A stretch of DNA of 58,441 nucleotides from Bacteroidaceae bacterium. Lineage in GTDB: Bacteria; Bacteroidota; Bacteroidia; Bacteroidales; Bacteroidaceae. This document shows positions 46,188 to 55,828 of this stretch, piece by piece (the first letter of the stretch is position 1; the number at the start of each line of letters is the position of its first letter). The position numbers and the translations under genes were made by a program. The stretch covers positions 1 to 58,441 of the forward strand of contig JAGBBX010000006.1 in NCBI GenBank assembly GCA_017938245.1. Reading direction: 5' to 3'. Under the pieces are notes generated by a model that saw only the letters and a program-made list of their open reading frames with translations, was not told the DNA's origin and searched no databases.

Positions 46188-46676
46188 TTAAGCAAGTTCA
46201 ATGACATCAAGGTCTTTGAACTTATTGCCGTCGATGGTTACTTTTACCAATGTGCGCACCTGTTGCCACCCCTGTTTGCCTGCTGCACCGGGGTTGATAT
46301 GCAGGCATCCGAGTGTCTTGTCGAACATTACCTTAAGAATATGTGAGTGTCCCGAGACAAAAAGCTGTGGAGGACGCTCGTAAAGTGCTTTCCGTATCGA
46401 GGCATCGTAGCGTCCGGGATACCCCCCGATATGTTTCATTACAACTTCGCAATCCTCTATTTTGAAGCGTAGCGTCTCGCTATATTTCTGACGTAATATT
46501 CCACCATCTATATTGCCATATACGGCGCGCACGGGACGGAATCTTTCTAACTGCTCGATGAGTACCTCGCTGCCAATGTCGCCTACGTGCCATATTTCGT
46601 CGCAGTCGGCAAAGTGCATCAGGTAGCGGTCGTCCCAAAAACCGTGCGTATCCGAGAGGATGCCTATGCGTTTCAT
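46188..46676 (-). CDS. YfcE/MJ0936-family metallophosphoesterase
   Basis: 162 residues. Metal-binding motifs are intact: GILSDTHGFWDDR (DxH), IWHVGDIG (GDxx), YGNIDGG (GNxD), VVMKHIGGYPG (H) and FVSGHSHI (GHxH). Members hydrolyse phosphodiesters of small molecules in the cytoplasm; the natural substrate is unknown. The start overlaps the stop of the cytidylate-kinase-like gene by 4 nt. Confidence 0.9.
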   Translation of the reverse strand: MKRIGILSDTHGFWDDRYLMHFADCDEIWHVGDIGSEVLIEQLERFRPVRAVYGNIDGGILRQKYSETLRFKIEDCEVVMKHIGGYPGRYDASIRKALYERPPQLFVSGHSHILKVMFDKTLGCLHINPGAAGKQGWQQVRTLVKVTIDGNKFKDLDVIELA

Positions 46677-47296
46677 TCTTCTATACGGCGCTTTACAAAA
46701 TCATAGATGAATTGTGCTGTTCCCTCTATACCCAAGATAGAGGAGTTTATGCACAGATGATAACCTGCAGCATTACCCCACTCGCTGGTTGCATAGTAGT
46801 CGTGGTAGGAGCGACGTCTCTTGTCGCCTCGCTCCATCTTCTCTTTTGCCTGCTCCTCGCTGAGGCCGTCTTTACGCATTATGCGCTTTATGCGGTCGTC
46901 GCTATCGGCGGTAATGAAGATGCTTATGAGACAGGGGTGGTCGCGCAGTACATACTCCGAGCAGCGTCCTATGGTTATGCACGACTCGCGTTGTGCGATG
47001 CTGCGCATTGCCTCGCTCTGAAGCTCGAAAAGGCGGTCGCTGTGCATATAACTATCCTGTCCGCCGAAATATCCTGTTACGGCGTGGCGCAGTGCAACAA
47101 TATTGCTGAGGAACGAATCGGACTCCTGCTCGTCGGCATTTTCGAATGCCGAAGTGTCAATGCCGCTCTCCTGTGCTGCCACCTCTAACAGTTTCTTATC
47201 GTACACCGATATTCCTAACATCTCTCCCAATTTCTCGGCAATATCCTTGCCGCCACTGCCCAACTGGCGTCCTATTGAAATAACATATCTTTTCAT
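46673..47296 (-). CDS. Cytidylate kinase-like family protein
   Basis: 207 residues from ATG 47296 (MKRYVISIGRQLGSGGKDIA); four codons upstream lies another in-frame ATG. The P-loop is GRQLGSGGKDIA. IGRCSEYVLRDHPCLISIFI and KRIMRKDGLSEEQA follow the cytidylate-kinase-like (AAA_26, PF13189) pattern. It differs from true CMP kinase, and the substrate is unknown. It is translationally coupled to the downstream phosphodiesterase and follows the MATE gene by 21 nt. Confidence 0.87.
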   Translation of the reverse strand: MKRYVISIGRQLGSGGKDIAEKLGEMLGISVYDKKLLEVAAQESGIDTSAFENADEQESDSFLSNIVALRHAVTGYFGGQDSYMHSDRLFELQSEAMRSIAQRESCITIGRCSEYVLRDHPCLISIFITADSDDRIKRIMRKDGLSEEQAKEKMERGDKRRRSYHDYYATSEWGNAAGYHLCINSSILGIEGTAQFIYDFVKRRIEE

Positions 47297-47317
47297 TGTA
47301 CTACACATTTTCGGGGG

Positions 47318-48700
47318 TTAGTTGATTCCATCTTTTTGTGTGCGCCACTCGCGGAACTGCATAATAAGCATAATTACTGTAAGCAGTGCCGCTATTGAGT
47401 CGGATATTGGCATACTGTACCACACACCATTTTCGCCCAGGAAGAGGGGCAGAATAAGAAGCAGAGGTATAAGCAGCAGTATCTGACGTGTGAGCGAAAG
47501 AAATATCGATTTATTTACCAATCCGATGCTTTGGAAAAAGTTTGTCGTAACAAGCTGGAAACCAATGAAAGGCATAAACATAAACATTATGCGCATAGCC
47601 TTTACCGAACTGTCGATAAGTGCCTCTTCGGTGGTAAAGGCCTTAGCAACGGTGGCAGGCATAAGTTCGCCTATCAAAAATCCCAAAGTTGTTACCACTG
47701 TTGCCCACATTATGGTTAGTTTCAGCGTCTCTTTTACGCGGTTGGACTTGCGGGCACCATAGTTGTATCCTACAATAGGCTGCATACCCTGTGTCAGGCC
47801 AAGAACGACCATTACAAAGATAAACTGTATACGGTTCGAAATTCCGTATGCAGCAATTGACATATCGCCATCGTCACTGTAACTTCTTAATCCCTTGTTT
47901 ATAATGATGACTACAAGGCAAGCTGCCGCATTTATAAAGAAAGGCGACATACCTATGGCAAGAATACTCTTTACTATATTACTGCGCAGATGGTAAATGC
48001 CGCGTTGCAGATGGAGTAGTTCGTCGGGGTTGCTAAGCAACTTAATCTGCCACATAAGCGTTATACACTGCGCGAGGATGGTGGCAAGAGCAGCACCGCG
48101 TATGCCCCAACCTAATACAAATATAAATATAGGCGCCAGAATGGCGTTTGCACACACTGTGAGTATAGTTGCGAACATAGCCTGCTTGGGGTGTCCGGCT
48201 GCTCTTATTGCTGCGTTTATTCCAAAATAGAGGTGCGTTACAATATTGCCGTATAATATTACCTCCATAAAGGCTCGTGCGTGGGGCAGAGTACTTTCGC
48301 TCGCGCCAAAGAAATAGAGAATGGGGTCGAGGAAGATGAGTGCAACCGCAGCGAAGATTATACCAACTATTATGTTCAGCGTAACAAGGTTACCGAGGAT
48401 AATCTTTGCCGAGTCGTAGTCGCGCTGTCCCAATCGCACCGACAGCTGTGTCGCGCCTCCCACACCTACCATAGCACCAAATGCCGCCGAGAGATTCATC
48501 AGCGGGAAGGTGGTTGCAAGACCCGAGATTGCCAGTGCACCCACGTCGGGAATATGCCCGATGAATATACTGTCGATGGTGTGGTAAATAGATGAGGCTG
48601 TCTGTGCAATAATGGCAGGTATTGCATATTGCATAAGCAGTTTACCCACGCTTTCGGTTCCAAGTTCGGTAGGAACCTTTCTCTCTATACTTTCGCTCAT
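47318..48700 (-). CDS. MATE family efflux transporter
   Basis: 460 residues, about 12 hydrophobic helices in two similar halves. MATE proteins export cationic drugs or metabolites in exchange for Na+ or H+. Family features include IPAIIAQTASSIYHTIDSIFIG at the start, the IRAAGHPKQAMFATI segment after helix 4-5, and GLTQGMQPIVGYNYGARKSNRV after the loop in the second half. First gene of a three-gene minus-strand operon. Two TAACTTTG boxes upstream (48772-48779, 48857-48864) may be its promoters. Confidence 0.93.
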   Translation of the reverse strand: MSESIERKVPTELGTESVGKLLMQYAIPAIIAQTASSIYHTIDSIFIGHIPDVGALAISGLATTFPLMNLSAAFGAMVGVGGATQLSVRLGQRDYDSAKIILGNLVTLNIIVGIIFAAVALIFLDPILYFFGASESTLPHARAFMEVILYGNIVTHLYFGINAAIRAAGHPKQAMFATILTVCANAILAPIFIFVLGWGIRGAALATILAQCITLMWQIKLLSNPDELLHLQRGIYHLRSNIVKSILAIGMSPFFINAAACLVVIIINKGLRSYSDDGDMSIAAYGISNRIQFIFVMVVLGLTQGMQPIVGYNYGARKSNRVKETLKLTIMWATVVTTLGFLIGELMPATVAKAFTTEEALIDSSVKAMRIMFMFMPFIGFQLVTTNFFQSIGLVNKSIFLSLTRQILLLIPLLLILPLFLGENGVWYSMPISDSIAALLTVIMLIMQFREWRTQKDGIN

Positions 48701-48721
48701 AGTTTTTCTATTATAACAGAG

Positions 48722-48750
48722 TTGCGATGCAAAAAATCTTTGTACCTTTG
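48722..48750 (+). promoter_or_regulatory. Promoter of mnmA
   Basis: TTG at 48722-48724 and TACCTTTG at 48743-48750 (perfect TAnnTTTG) with an 18-nt gap, the expected Bacteroidetes spacing. The leader of about 155 nt contains the reverse copy of the 82-bp repeat. Confidence 0.6.
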
Positions 48751-48770
48751 CATCGAACCGGATATTCTGT

Positions 48771-48868
48771 GCAAAGTTACAAACAAATGAGCGAGAAATA
48801 TCAAGCTTGCTTGGATATTTTTTACAGCGAGTGCAGTGTATGTTCGCTGTTCACAGCAAAGTTACAAA
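48771..48868 (-). repeat. Single reverse-orientation copy of the 82-bp repeat, flanked by a 13-bp direct repeat
   Basis: Read on the minus strand it gives TGCACTCGCTG, then ATATCCAAGCAAGCTTG and CTCGCTCATTTG, matching the array at 25356-25624. The hairpin is GCTGT/ACAGC here. GCAAAGTTACAAA lies at both ends (48771-48783 and 48856-48868) and on the minus strand contains TAACTTTG, so each end carries a -7-like box facing the MATE gene. Confidence 0.65.
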
Positions 48869-48912
48869 AAAGAACGCAGTATTTGATTATTTACGTAAAA
48901 AATGAGAGATAT

Positions 48913-49983
48913 ATGCAAACGAGTGTGTTGGTGGGAATGAGCGGTGGAATAGATAGCACAGCTGTATGTAGTATGTTGTTAGAGCAGGGCTACAGAGTAG
49001 TGGGGCTTACTTTCGTTACGTGCGATGCCTCTTTTGCAGCTGCCGAGGCTGCTGCTTCATTGGCTAAGCGCTTAGGCATAGAACATTATGTCGATGATGT
49101 GCGCGACGAGTTTCGTACAAAGGTTGTCGAGCCTTTTATCGACAGTTACCTGTCGGGCACAACGCCTAATCCCTGTGTCAATTGTAACAGGGTGATGAAA
49201 TTCGACCTTCTCTGCCGTTGGGCCGACCGCCTCGGCTGCGAGAAGATTGCAACGGGACACTATGTGAATATTCAGGAGACTGCCGAAAAAAAATATTATA
49301 TTGTAACGGGTGACGACCCTCGTAAAGACCAGAGCTATTTCCTTTGGCGTCTCACTCAGGAGCAGCTGTCGCGTTGTATCTTTCCGCTTGGAGGGTGGAA
49401 AAAGAGCGATGTGTGCAACTATCTTGGTGTAAACAACCTTGACGAGGCCGGAAAGGATGGCGAGAGTATGGAGGTATGCTTCGTTCCCGGTGACTATCGT
49501 GATTTTCTGCGCGAAAATATTCCCGATGTAGATAGTGTTATACGCGAAGGCTCTTTTGTCGATACTGCCGGACGCGTTATTGGTAAGCATCGTGGCTTTC
49601 CCTATTACACAATAGGTCAGCGCAAGGGGCTTGGCATTGCACTTGGCCACCCGGCATACGTTCTAAAGGTAAATGCCGAGAAAAATACAGTGATGTTGGG
49701 CACCGCCGAGCAACTTGTAACACGTTATATGCTTATTGAGACGCCCGAGTGGGTCGATGCAGCGCCTGTAGAGGGACTTACCGTAAGAGTCCGTTACCGC
49801 AGCACCCCTATCTCTTGCGATGCTCCATTGCCTGTTGGCGACGGCCGTTGGCTGGTGCGTCTGCACAGCGACGCTTCGGCAATTACTCCGGGGCAGTCGG
49901 CGGTGTTTTACTTAGGGAATACTCTCGTCGGGGGTGCCTTTATAGCATCTCAACGCGGTATAAATCAATGGATAAAAGATTAG
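48913..49983 (+). CDS. mnmA: tRNA-uridine 2-sulfurtransferase
   Basis: 356 residues from ATG 48913. The open frame reaches 62 codons further upstream, but that part covers the promoter-near repeat and does not resemble MnmA. It makes the 2-thio group of U34 in tRNA-Lys, -Glu and -Gln. The PP-loop is [10 protein letters not shown]; the active-site cysteines are in PNPCVNCN and [23 protein letters not shown] and GQRKGLGIA are conserved family motifs. It runs into xseA after 4 nt. Confidence 0.94.
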   Translation: MQTSVLVGMSGGIDSTAVCSMLLEQGYRVVGLTFVTCDASFAAAEAAASLAKRLGIEHYVDDVRDEFRTKVVEPFIDSYLSGTTPNPCVNCNRVMKFDLLCRWADRLGCEKIATGHYVNIQETAEKKYYIVTGDDPRKDQSYFLWRLTQEQLSRCIFPLGGWKKSDVCNYLGVNNLDEAGKDGESMEVCFVPGDYRDFLRENIPDVDSVIREGSFVDTAGRVIGKHRGFPYYTIGQRKGLGIALGHPAYVLKVNAEKNTVMLGTAEQLVTRYMLIETPEWVDAAPVEGLTVRVRYRSTPISCDAPLPVGDGRWLVRLHSDASAITPGQSAVFYLGNTLVGGAFIASQRGINQWIKD

Positions 49984-49987
49984 AACA

Positions 49988-51160
49988 ATGGATAATAATA
50001 CCCCTCTTTCGCTATACGCTCTTAATAATATGGTTCGCAATGCCATCAGCGAGGCAATGCCTGCCCGCTATTGGGTGACGGGTGAGCTCAGCGAGGTGCG
50101 AGAGGCATCATCGGGGCACTGCTATTTCGAACTTATAGAGCGCGACGAGGCAACCTCGGCGATTGTGGCAAAGGCGCGTGGTACAATCTGGGCACGTACC
50201 TACACGATGCTGCGCCCCTATTTTTTGGAACAGACGGGACAGCGTTTTGCTGCGGGCTTGAAGGTGCTCTTGCAGGTGACAGTAGAGTTTCACGAACTTT
50301 ACGGCTATTCGCTCTATGTTTGTGATATTGAGCCTGCTTTTACTTTGGGAGATATGGCCCGTCAGCGTCAGATGATAATAAACCGTCTGAGCGAAGAGGG
50401 AGTAATCGACCTTAACAAGGAACTGCCTTTCCCTGCTCTGCCACAGCGCATTGCGGTGATATCTTCGTCATACGCGGCGGGTTATGGAGATTTTTGTGAC
50501 CAGCTGGCAAGCAACCCATACGGATTTGTTTTTTATCCTCATCTGTTTGCGGCACCTATGCAGGGAAGTAAGGTTGAGAGTGGGATAATAGATGCTCTCT
50601 ATCGTATAGCCGATAATATTGACGCGTGGGATGTTGTCGTGATAATTCGCGGCGGTGGTGCAACAAGCGAACTATCCTGTTTCGATACATATAACCTTGC
50701 TAATAACTGCGCACAGTTTCCGCTGCCCATTATAACGGGTATAGGACATCAGCGCGATGATACAGTGCTTGACGTTGTTGCGCACACTCGCGTTAAGACA
50801 CCTACGGCAGCGGCCGAACTGCTTATTCACACGGTGGCCCGTCAAGCGGCGATATTGGATGCAATAGGCAGTAATATCGTTTCGGCGGTGGTCGAGGCTC
50901 TTACAGCGCAGAAAAATCGTCTTAGGGCTATCGTGCAGCGTTTGCCGATAGCAACCTCTCTGCTGTTGCAGCAGCAAAGGCATAGGCTCGACCTTTTGCA
51001 ACAGAAATGTGAGGCTCATTCGCCCAAGAGGATACTTGCATTGGGCTACAGCCTTACAACTTGTGGAGGCAGAGTGATGCGCTCGGTAAATGATGCAAAA
51101 AGCGGCGATGTCATTGAGACGCATCTGTCCGACGGTACAATAATAAGTGAAGTAAAATAG
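49988..51160 (+). CDS. xseA: Exodeoxyribonuclease VII large subunit
   Basis: 390 residues. Degrades single-stranded DNA into oligonucleotides together with XseB. An OB-fold lies at the N-terminus (YWVTGELSEVREASSGHCYFEL), then the catalytic domain with the motifs RIAVISSSYAAGYGDF, VVIIRGGGATSELSCFD, ITGIGHQRDDTVLD and TPTAAAELL. The coiled-coil section is a little shorter than in E. coli. 13 nt before xseB. Confidence 0.93.
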   Translation: MDNNTPLSLYALNNMVRNAISEAMPARYWVTGELSEVREASSGHCYFELIERDEATSAIVAKARGTIWARTYTMLRPYFLEQTGQRFAAGLKVLLQVTVEFHELYGYSLYVCDIEPAFTLGDMARQRQMIINRLSEEGVIDLNKELPFPALPQRIAVISSSYAAGYGDFCDQLASNPYGFVFYPHLFAAPMQGSKVESGIIDALYRIADNIDAWDVVVIIRGGGATSELSCFDTYNLANNCAQFPLPIITGIGHQRDDTVLDVVAHTRVKTPTAAAELLIHTVARQAAILDAIGSNIVSAVVEALTAQKNRLRAIVQRLPIATSLLLQQQRHRLDLLQQKCEAHSPKRILALGYSLTTCGGRVMRSVNDAKSGDVIETHLSDGTIISEVK

Positions 51161-51173
51161 AGAATATTATATT

Positions 51174-51377
51174 ATGAATGAGAATGTTACTTATAGCGCA
51201 GCAATGGCGCGACTCGAAGAGATAATGTCGCATATACAGGGCGGAAACGTAGATATAGATAAGCTCACCGATGAACTTGCCGAGGCGCAGCAGTTAATTG
51301 ATTTCTGTCGCAGCCGCATATTTAAGGTTGATGAAGATGTGAAAAAGATGCTCGATACTTTGTCCGATACATTATAA
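51174..51377 (+). CDS. xseB: Exodeoxyribonuclease VII small subunit
   Basis: 67 residues, all-helical. MARLEEIMSHIQGGNVDIDKL and EAQQLIDFCRSRI are the family signature. It binds the coiled coil of XseA. It directly follows xseA, as usual. Confidence 0.92.
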   Translation: MNENVTYSAAMARLEEIMSHIQGGNVDIDKLTDELAEAQQLIDFCRSRIFKVDEDVKKMLDTLSDTL

Positions 51378-51386
51378 TAGTATGTT

Positions 51387-52367
51387 ATGAATAGTTTTGT
51401 TATGGCAAGAAATGTAGGTGTTGATATATTAAAATTTATTGCTGTATTGCTTATAACCAATTCACATCTAAGTCAATTTTATCCCGATAATATATCTTTC
51501 TTGGCAACGGGTGGTGCTATTGGTGATGCTTTGTTCTTTTTTTGCAGCGGGTTTACACTCTTTTTAAAACCTATGGGCCGATTCGATAATTGGTATAAGA
51601 AGAGAGTAAGCAGAATCTATCCTACCGTTTTTTCGTGGGCGATAATTTTATCGTTTATTTTGGAAGTAGATAATGATATGTCATCTGTGATTATGAGTGG
51701 TGGAGGATTGTTTGTTAGTTGCATAATGGTTTATTATATAATTATTTATTTGGTAAACCGATTTGCTTCGAAATATTTGTATCAGTTTTTTATATTCTAC
51801 TTGATATTTTTGGCCGTTGTTTATTTTTTGTGGAATAAAGATGGAACTTTAAAAATATATTCATTTATGGAGTATAGCTATGCTTGCGTATTCTATTTCT
51901 TATTTATGATTTTAGGTGCTATTATTGGAAAAAACGGATTCGTTGTCGAATTTAGAAAATCGATAATAGGTTTTATTATAAGTATAGTATTGTTCTATGC
52001 TCTTATTTTCTTATCAGACAAGGTTGATGAACTTAATCATTTGCAGTTACTATCGTCACTACCACTGTTAGCAATAGTATTGTTCTTATATACTATGTGT
52101 GGTAGTACTAAAATAAAATCTTTGATTGACAAGAAATATATAGGATGGATTATAAAATTCATAGGTGGCTTGTGCTTAGAGATATATATTGTGCAGTTAT
52201 ATCTGTTGAGGAATTGGTCTTATAATGTGCCGTTTCCTGCAAATATGATTGCAATACTTACAATGATAGTCTTAATGGCTTATTTGCTAAGATGTACAGC
52301 TCGTCTCTTTTCACAGACATTTAATAAGCAGGATTATAATTGGAAAGCGATTTTTAAGATGGTGTAA
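51387..52367 (+). CDS. Membrane acyltransferase (acyltransferase 3 family)
   Basis: 326 residues, about ten hydrophobic helices. The start GVDILKFIAVLLITNSHLSQF and KPMGRFDNWYKKRVSRIYPT match O-acyltransferases that modify surface sugars (the OafA/YrhL group). The usual catalytic His is here in NSHLSQF. It lies 9 nt after xseB, but is markedly AT-richer and uses different codons (many ATA, TTA), so it was probably acquired separately. The acceptor is unknown. Confidence 0.82.
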   Translation: MNSFVMARNVGVDILKFIAVLLITNSHLSQFYPDNISFLATGGAIGDALFFFCSGFTLFLKPMGRFDNWYKKRVSRIYPTVFSWAIILSFILEVDNDMSSVIMSGGGLFVSCIMVYYIIIYLVNRFASKYLYQFFIFYLIFLAVVYFLWNKDGTLKIYSFMEYSYACVFYFLFMILGAIIGKNGFVVEFRKSIIGFIISIVLFYALIFLSDKVDELNHLQLLSSLPLLAIVLFLYTMCGSTKIKSLIDKKYIGWIIKFIGGLCLEIYIVQLYLLRNWSYNVPFPANMIAILTMIVLMAYLLRCTARLFSQTFNKQDYNWKAIFKMV

Positions 52368-52513
52368 AATAAGACGCTGCTTAAATTTAAAAAACTTATA
52401 TTTGGAATTGTTCTTTCGTTGTTTTTTATTTTAAAAAATGCGCTATTGTTTTCTATTTTATCTTTATTGTTGCAAAATAAAATAAATATCTCGTGGGTTT
52501 GAGTAAAATTTCT

Positions 52514-52521
52514 TATCTTCG
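52514..52521 (+). promoter_or_regulatory. -7 promoter box of ilvE
   Basis: TATCTTCG, with TTTG at 52498-52501 (12-nt gap), 50 nt before the ATG. The 200-nt intergenic region before it also holds a weak match (GACGCTGCTTAAATTT, 52373-52388) to the left end of the dispersed element. Confidence 0.45.
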
Positions 52522-52570
52522 CACAATATTGTGGAAAATTTTCAACGATTAGATTAAAAATAATATAAAA

Positions 52571-53593
52571 ATGAAAGCTATTGATTGGGCAAATGTCGGC
52601 TTCGGATATATGAAAACCGACTACAATGTACGTTGCAGATACTCCAACGGAAAATGGGGCGAAATTGAGGTGTGCAGCGAAGAGACTCTGAACCTTCATA
52701 TGGCGGCAACCTGTCTGCACTACGGACAAGAGGCTTTTGAGGGTCTTAAGGCGTTTCGTGGCAAAGATGGCAAGGTGCGCATCTTCCGTCTCGAAGCCAA
52801 TGCCGAGCGTTTGCAGAGCACTTGCGATGGTATTCTTATGCCGCAGGTGAGCACCGAAATGTTCCGCGAAATGGTTACAAAGGTTGTTACACTGAACAAG
52901 GATTATATCCCTCCATACGAGAGTGGTGCTTCACTTTATATACGTCCTCTGCTCATTGGAACAAGCGCGCAGGTTGGTGTGCATCCTGCCAGTGAGTATC
53001 TTTTTATTATATTTGTGACACCCGTAGGTCCCTATTTTAAAGGAGGATTCGCTACCAATCCATACGTGATAATACGCGAATACGACCGTTCGGCACCGCT
53101 TGGTACGGGACGTTATAAGGTTGGTGGAAATTATGCCGCAAGTCTAAGGGCAAATAAACTTGCTCACGATAAGGGTTACTCGTGCGAATTCTACCTCGAC
53201 GCCAAAGAGAAAAAATATATCGACGAGTGCGGCGCGGCCAATTTCATCGGAATAAAGGATAATACATACGTAACACCGCTCTCTACATCTATTCTTCCCT
53301 CGATAACCAACCGCAGCTTGCAGCAGTTGGCAAAGGATATGGGACTGAAAGTGGAGCAGCGTGCTATCCCCGAAGAGGAGCTATCTACCTTTGAGGAGGC
53401 CGGCGCTTGCGGAACAGCGGCGGTTATCTCGCCCATTGAACGCATCGACGACCTTGAGCGTGGCGTTTCATACGTAATATCTAAGGACGGAAAGCCCGGC
53501 CCAATCTGTACAAAACTGTACGAGAAATTGCGTGCCATACAGTATGGCGATGCTCCCGACATATATAATTGGGTAACCGTACTCGATATTTGA
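52571..53593 (+). CDS. ilvE: Branched-chain amino acid aminotransferase
   Basis: 340 residues, PLP fold-type IV. Last step in valine, leucine and isoleucine synthesis and first step in their breakdown. The catalytic Lys is in KVGGNYAASLRANKLA; other motifs are YGQEAFEGLKAFRG, YIRPLLIGTSAQVGVHPAS, and EECGAANFIGIKD-type DECGAANFIGI. Eukaryote-type (long) form. First gene of an apparent five-gene run with trmB, Dabb, mrp and DUF1963. Confidence 0.94.
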   Translation: MKAIDWANVGFGYMKTDYNVRCRYSNGKWGEIEVCSEETLNLHMAATCLHYGQEAFEGLKAFRGKDGKVRIFRLEANAERLQSTCDGILMPQVSTEMFREMVTKVVTLNKDYIPPYESGASLYIRPLLIGTSAQVGVHPASEYLFIIFVTPVGPYFKGGFATNPYVIIREYDRSAPLGTGRYKVGGNYAASLRANKLAHDKGYSCEFYLDAKEKKYIDECGAANFIGIKDNTYVTPLSTSILPSITNRSLQQLAKDMGLKVEQRAIPEEELSTFEEAGACGTAAVISPIERIDDLERGVSYVISKDGKPGPICTKLYEKLRAIQYGDAPDIYNWVTVLDI

Positions 53594-53617
53594 TAATTCT
53601 CTAACGTCTTAAAAACA

Positions 53618-54376
53618 ATGGCGAAAGGAAAATTACAGAAATTTGCCGATATGCGAGAGTATCGCAATGTGGTTGAGCACCCCTATTCGGTTGCCGACAA
53701 TGTTGAGTTCCCCCTTGCCGGAAATTGGAAAAAGGAGTTCTTTGGTAACGATAATCCTATTGTGCTTGAACTCGGTTGCGGCAGAGGCGAATATACTGTT
53801 GCTCTTGCCCGTCGCTGCCCACAGAAGAATTTCATCGGTGTAGATATAAAAGGAGCACGTATGTGGAGCGGTGCTACCGAGGCTCTGCGCGACGGGCTCG
53901 ATAATGTGGGTTTTCTGCGTACAAATATCGAGATTATCGACCGTCTCTTTGCCCCGGGTGAGGTGAGCGAAATATGGCTCACATTCCCCGACCCGCAGAT
54001 GAAAAAGGTCACAAAGCGCCTTACATCGTCGCTCTTCCTCGAACGTTACGGTAAGATTCTTGACGATGAGGCTGTGGTGCATCTAAAGACCGACAGTAAT
54101 TTTATGTTCACCTATACGAAATATATCACCGAGGTGAATAATTTGCCCGTCTATGAGTGCATCGAGGATGTTCACGGACGCAACGACGAGAGCGAAATAC
54201 TGAAAATTCGCACCTACTACGAGTCGCAGTGGATAGAACGCGGGTTAACAATAAAATATATCTCATTCGGTCTCTCGAAGCGCACAGGATTCACAGAACC
54301 CGATGTCGAGATTGAACTCGATGAGTATCGCAGCTACAACCGCAGCAAGCGCAGCTCGCTCGAAAAACGTAAATAA
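53618..54376 (+). CDS. trmB: tRNA (guanine-N7-)-methyltransferase
   Basis: 252 residues. Methylates G46 in the variable loop of tRNAs with S-adenosylmethionine. The SAM motif is [31 protein letters not shown] and [12 protein letters not shown] (the substrate-recognition PDP motif) and LKTDSNFMF are conserved. A Lys/Arg-rich tail. 24 nt after ilvE and 11 nt before the Dabb gene. Confidence 0.93.
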   Translation: MAKGKLQKFADMREYRNVVEHPYSVADNVEFPLAGNWKKEFFGNDNPIVLELGCGRGEYTVALARRCPQKNFIGVDIKGARMWSGATEALRDGLDNVGFLRTNIEIIDRLFAPGEVSEIWLTFPDPQMKKVTKRLTSSLFLERYGKILDDEAVVHLKTDSNFMFTYTKYITEVNNLPVYECIEDVHGRNDESEILKIRTYYESQWIERGLTIKYISFGLSKRTGFTEPDVEIELDEYRSYNRSKRSSLEKRK

Positions 54377-54387
54377 CACTGGGAATT

Positions 54388-54690
54388 ATGCTTAAACATA
54401 TAGTAATGTGGCGCTTCGTCGAGGGCGCCGAAGGCAAAAGCCGCATAGAGAATGCGCAGTGGATGAAGGAGCATCTCGAGGCACTTGTGGGTGTTGTCCC
54501 CGAGATTCGTTCAATAGAGGTTGGTGTAAACTGTTATCCAAGCGAAACAGCCTACGACGCAGTGTTAATATCCACATTCGACGATGTCGAGGCGATGAAC
54601 CGTTATAAGGTACATCCGGCACACGTCGATGTTGCCGATTACTGCAAGAAAATAAGCGAGAGCCGCGTCGATATTGACTATGAATTTTAA
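54388..54690 (+). CDS. Dabb-family (stress-responsive A/B barrel) protein
   Basis: 100 residues. Starts MLKHIVMWRFVEGAEG, with SIEVGVNCYPSETAYDAVL, MNRYKVHPAHVDVADY, the pattern of dimeric alpha+beta barrel (Dabb) proteins. Function is not known in bacteria; some members are small enzymes or stress proteins. Co-transcribed with trmB and mrp. Confidence 0.88.
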   Translation: MLKHIVMWRFVEGAEGKSRIENAQWMKEHLEALVGVVPEIRSIEVGVNCYPSETAYDAVLISTFDDVEAMNRYKVHPAHVDVADYCKKISESRVDIDYEF

Positions 54691-54715
54691 AACAACAAAC
54701 AGTTTATAAATAACA

Positions 54716-55819
54716 ATGGCATTATATCCAAAATTAATACTTGAAGCGCTCGAAAAGGTGCGCTATCCGGGTAACGGGAAAAATCTTGTCGAGGCCGAAA
54801 TGGTCGATGACAACATACGCATTGACGGTAATAAAGTGAGTTTCTCACTTATCTTTGAAAAGTCTACCGACCCTTTTATACGCTCGGTGGTAAAGTCGGC
54901 CGAGACCGCTATCCTTACATACGTTGGCAAAGAGGTAGAGATTGTGGGGAACATCAGCGTGGTGAGCCGACAGGCGGCACGCCCCGAGGTTGGTAAATTT
55001 CTTCCACAGGTAAAGAATGTGATTGCTATATCATCGGGCAAGGGTGGCGTTGGAAAATCTACCGTATCGGCTAATCTTGCCATTGCCCTTGCACGACTGG
55101 GCTATAAGGTAGGACTTTTGGACGCCGATATTTTCGGCCCTTCAATCCCCAAAATGTTCAGTGTCGAGGACGAGCGCCCTTATAGCGAGCGCATAGACGG
55201 TCGCGACCTTATCCTGCCCATCGAGAAGTATGGTGTAAAAATCCTCTCCATAGGATTCTTTGTCGACCCCGAGCAGGCTATCTTGTGGCGCGGAGGAATG
55301 GCAAGCAACGCTCTGAAACAACTCATCGCCGATGCAGCGTGGGGCGACCTCGATTATTTCCTCATCGACCTGCCTCCCGGCACCAGCGATATTCATCTTA
55401 CCATTGTTCAGAGCCTTGCGCTCACAGGAGCTGTGGTTGTTACAACACCCCAGCAAGTGGCACTTGCCGCAGCCATAAAGGGTGTGAATATGTTCGTCAA
55501 TGACAAGGTGGCTGTACCCATCTTGGGAGTGGTCGAGAATATGGCGTGGTTTACTCCAGCCGAGCTGCCCGAGAATAAATACTATATTTTTGGTCGCGAC
55601 GGAGGCAAACGTATGGCCGATGCTTACGGTATTCCTCTCATCGGACAGATTCCTCTTGTACAGAGCATCTGTGAGAGTGGCGATGAGGGTCTGCCCATTG
55701 CAATGAAAGCAAACACCCCCGACGGACAAGCATTCCTTGCTCTTGCAGGCGCGCTTGTCGAGCAGGTGAAATTGCGCAACGAGCAGCAACCTCCCACAAA
55801 GATTGTAGAGACAAAGTAA
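54716..55819 (+). CDS. mrp: Mrp/NBP35-type Fe-S carrier ATPase
   Basis: 367 residues. An N-terminal DUF59 (MIP18-like) domain covers about 1-95. The deviant P-loop [18 protein letters not shown] (two Lys, as in MinD/Mrp), [12 protein letters not shown] and [12 protein letters not shown] follow. In the place of the bridging CxxC Fe-S motif it has [19 protein letters not shown], with no Cys pair. I recall that as typical of Bacteroidetes homologues. It probably handles or delivers Fe-S clusters in the cytoplasm. Confidence 0.88.
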   Translation: MALYPKLILEALEKVRYPGNGKNLVEAEMVDDNIRIDGNKVSFSLIFEKSTDPFIRSVVKSAETAILTYVGKEVEIVGNISVVSRQAARPEVGKFLPQVKNVIAISSGKGGVGKSTVSANLAIALARLGYKVGLLDADIFGPSIPKMFSVEDERPYSERIDGRDLILPIEKYGVKILSIGFFVDPEQAILWRGGMASNALKQLIADAAWGDLDYFLIDLPPGTSDIHLTIVQSLALTGAVVVTTPQQVALAAAIKGVNMFVNDKVAVPILGVVENMAWFTPAELPENKYYIFGRDGGKRMADAYGIPLIGQIPLVQSICESGDEGLPIAMKANTPDGQAFLALAGALVEQVKLRNEQQPPTKIVETK

Positions 55820-55828
55820 TTATATTAT

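Noticed and set aside
48727-48912. Extended N-terminus of MnmA
   Set aside because: The extension covers the inserted repeat and promoter-near DNA and has no similarity to MnmA; the family start is at [12 protein letters not shown].
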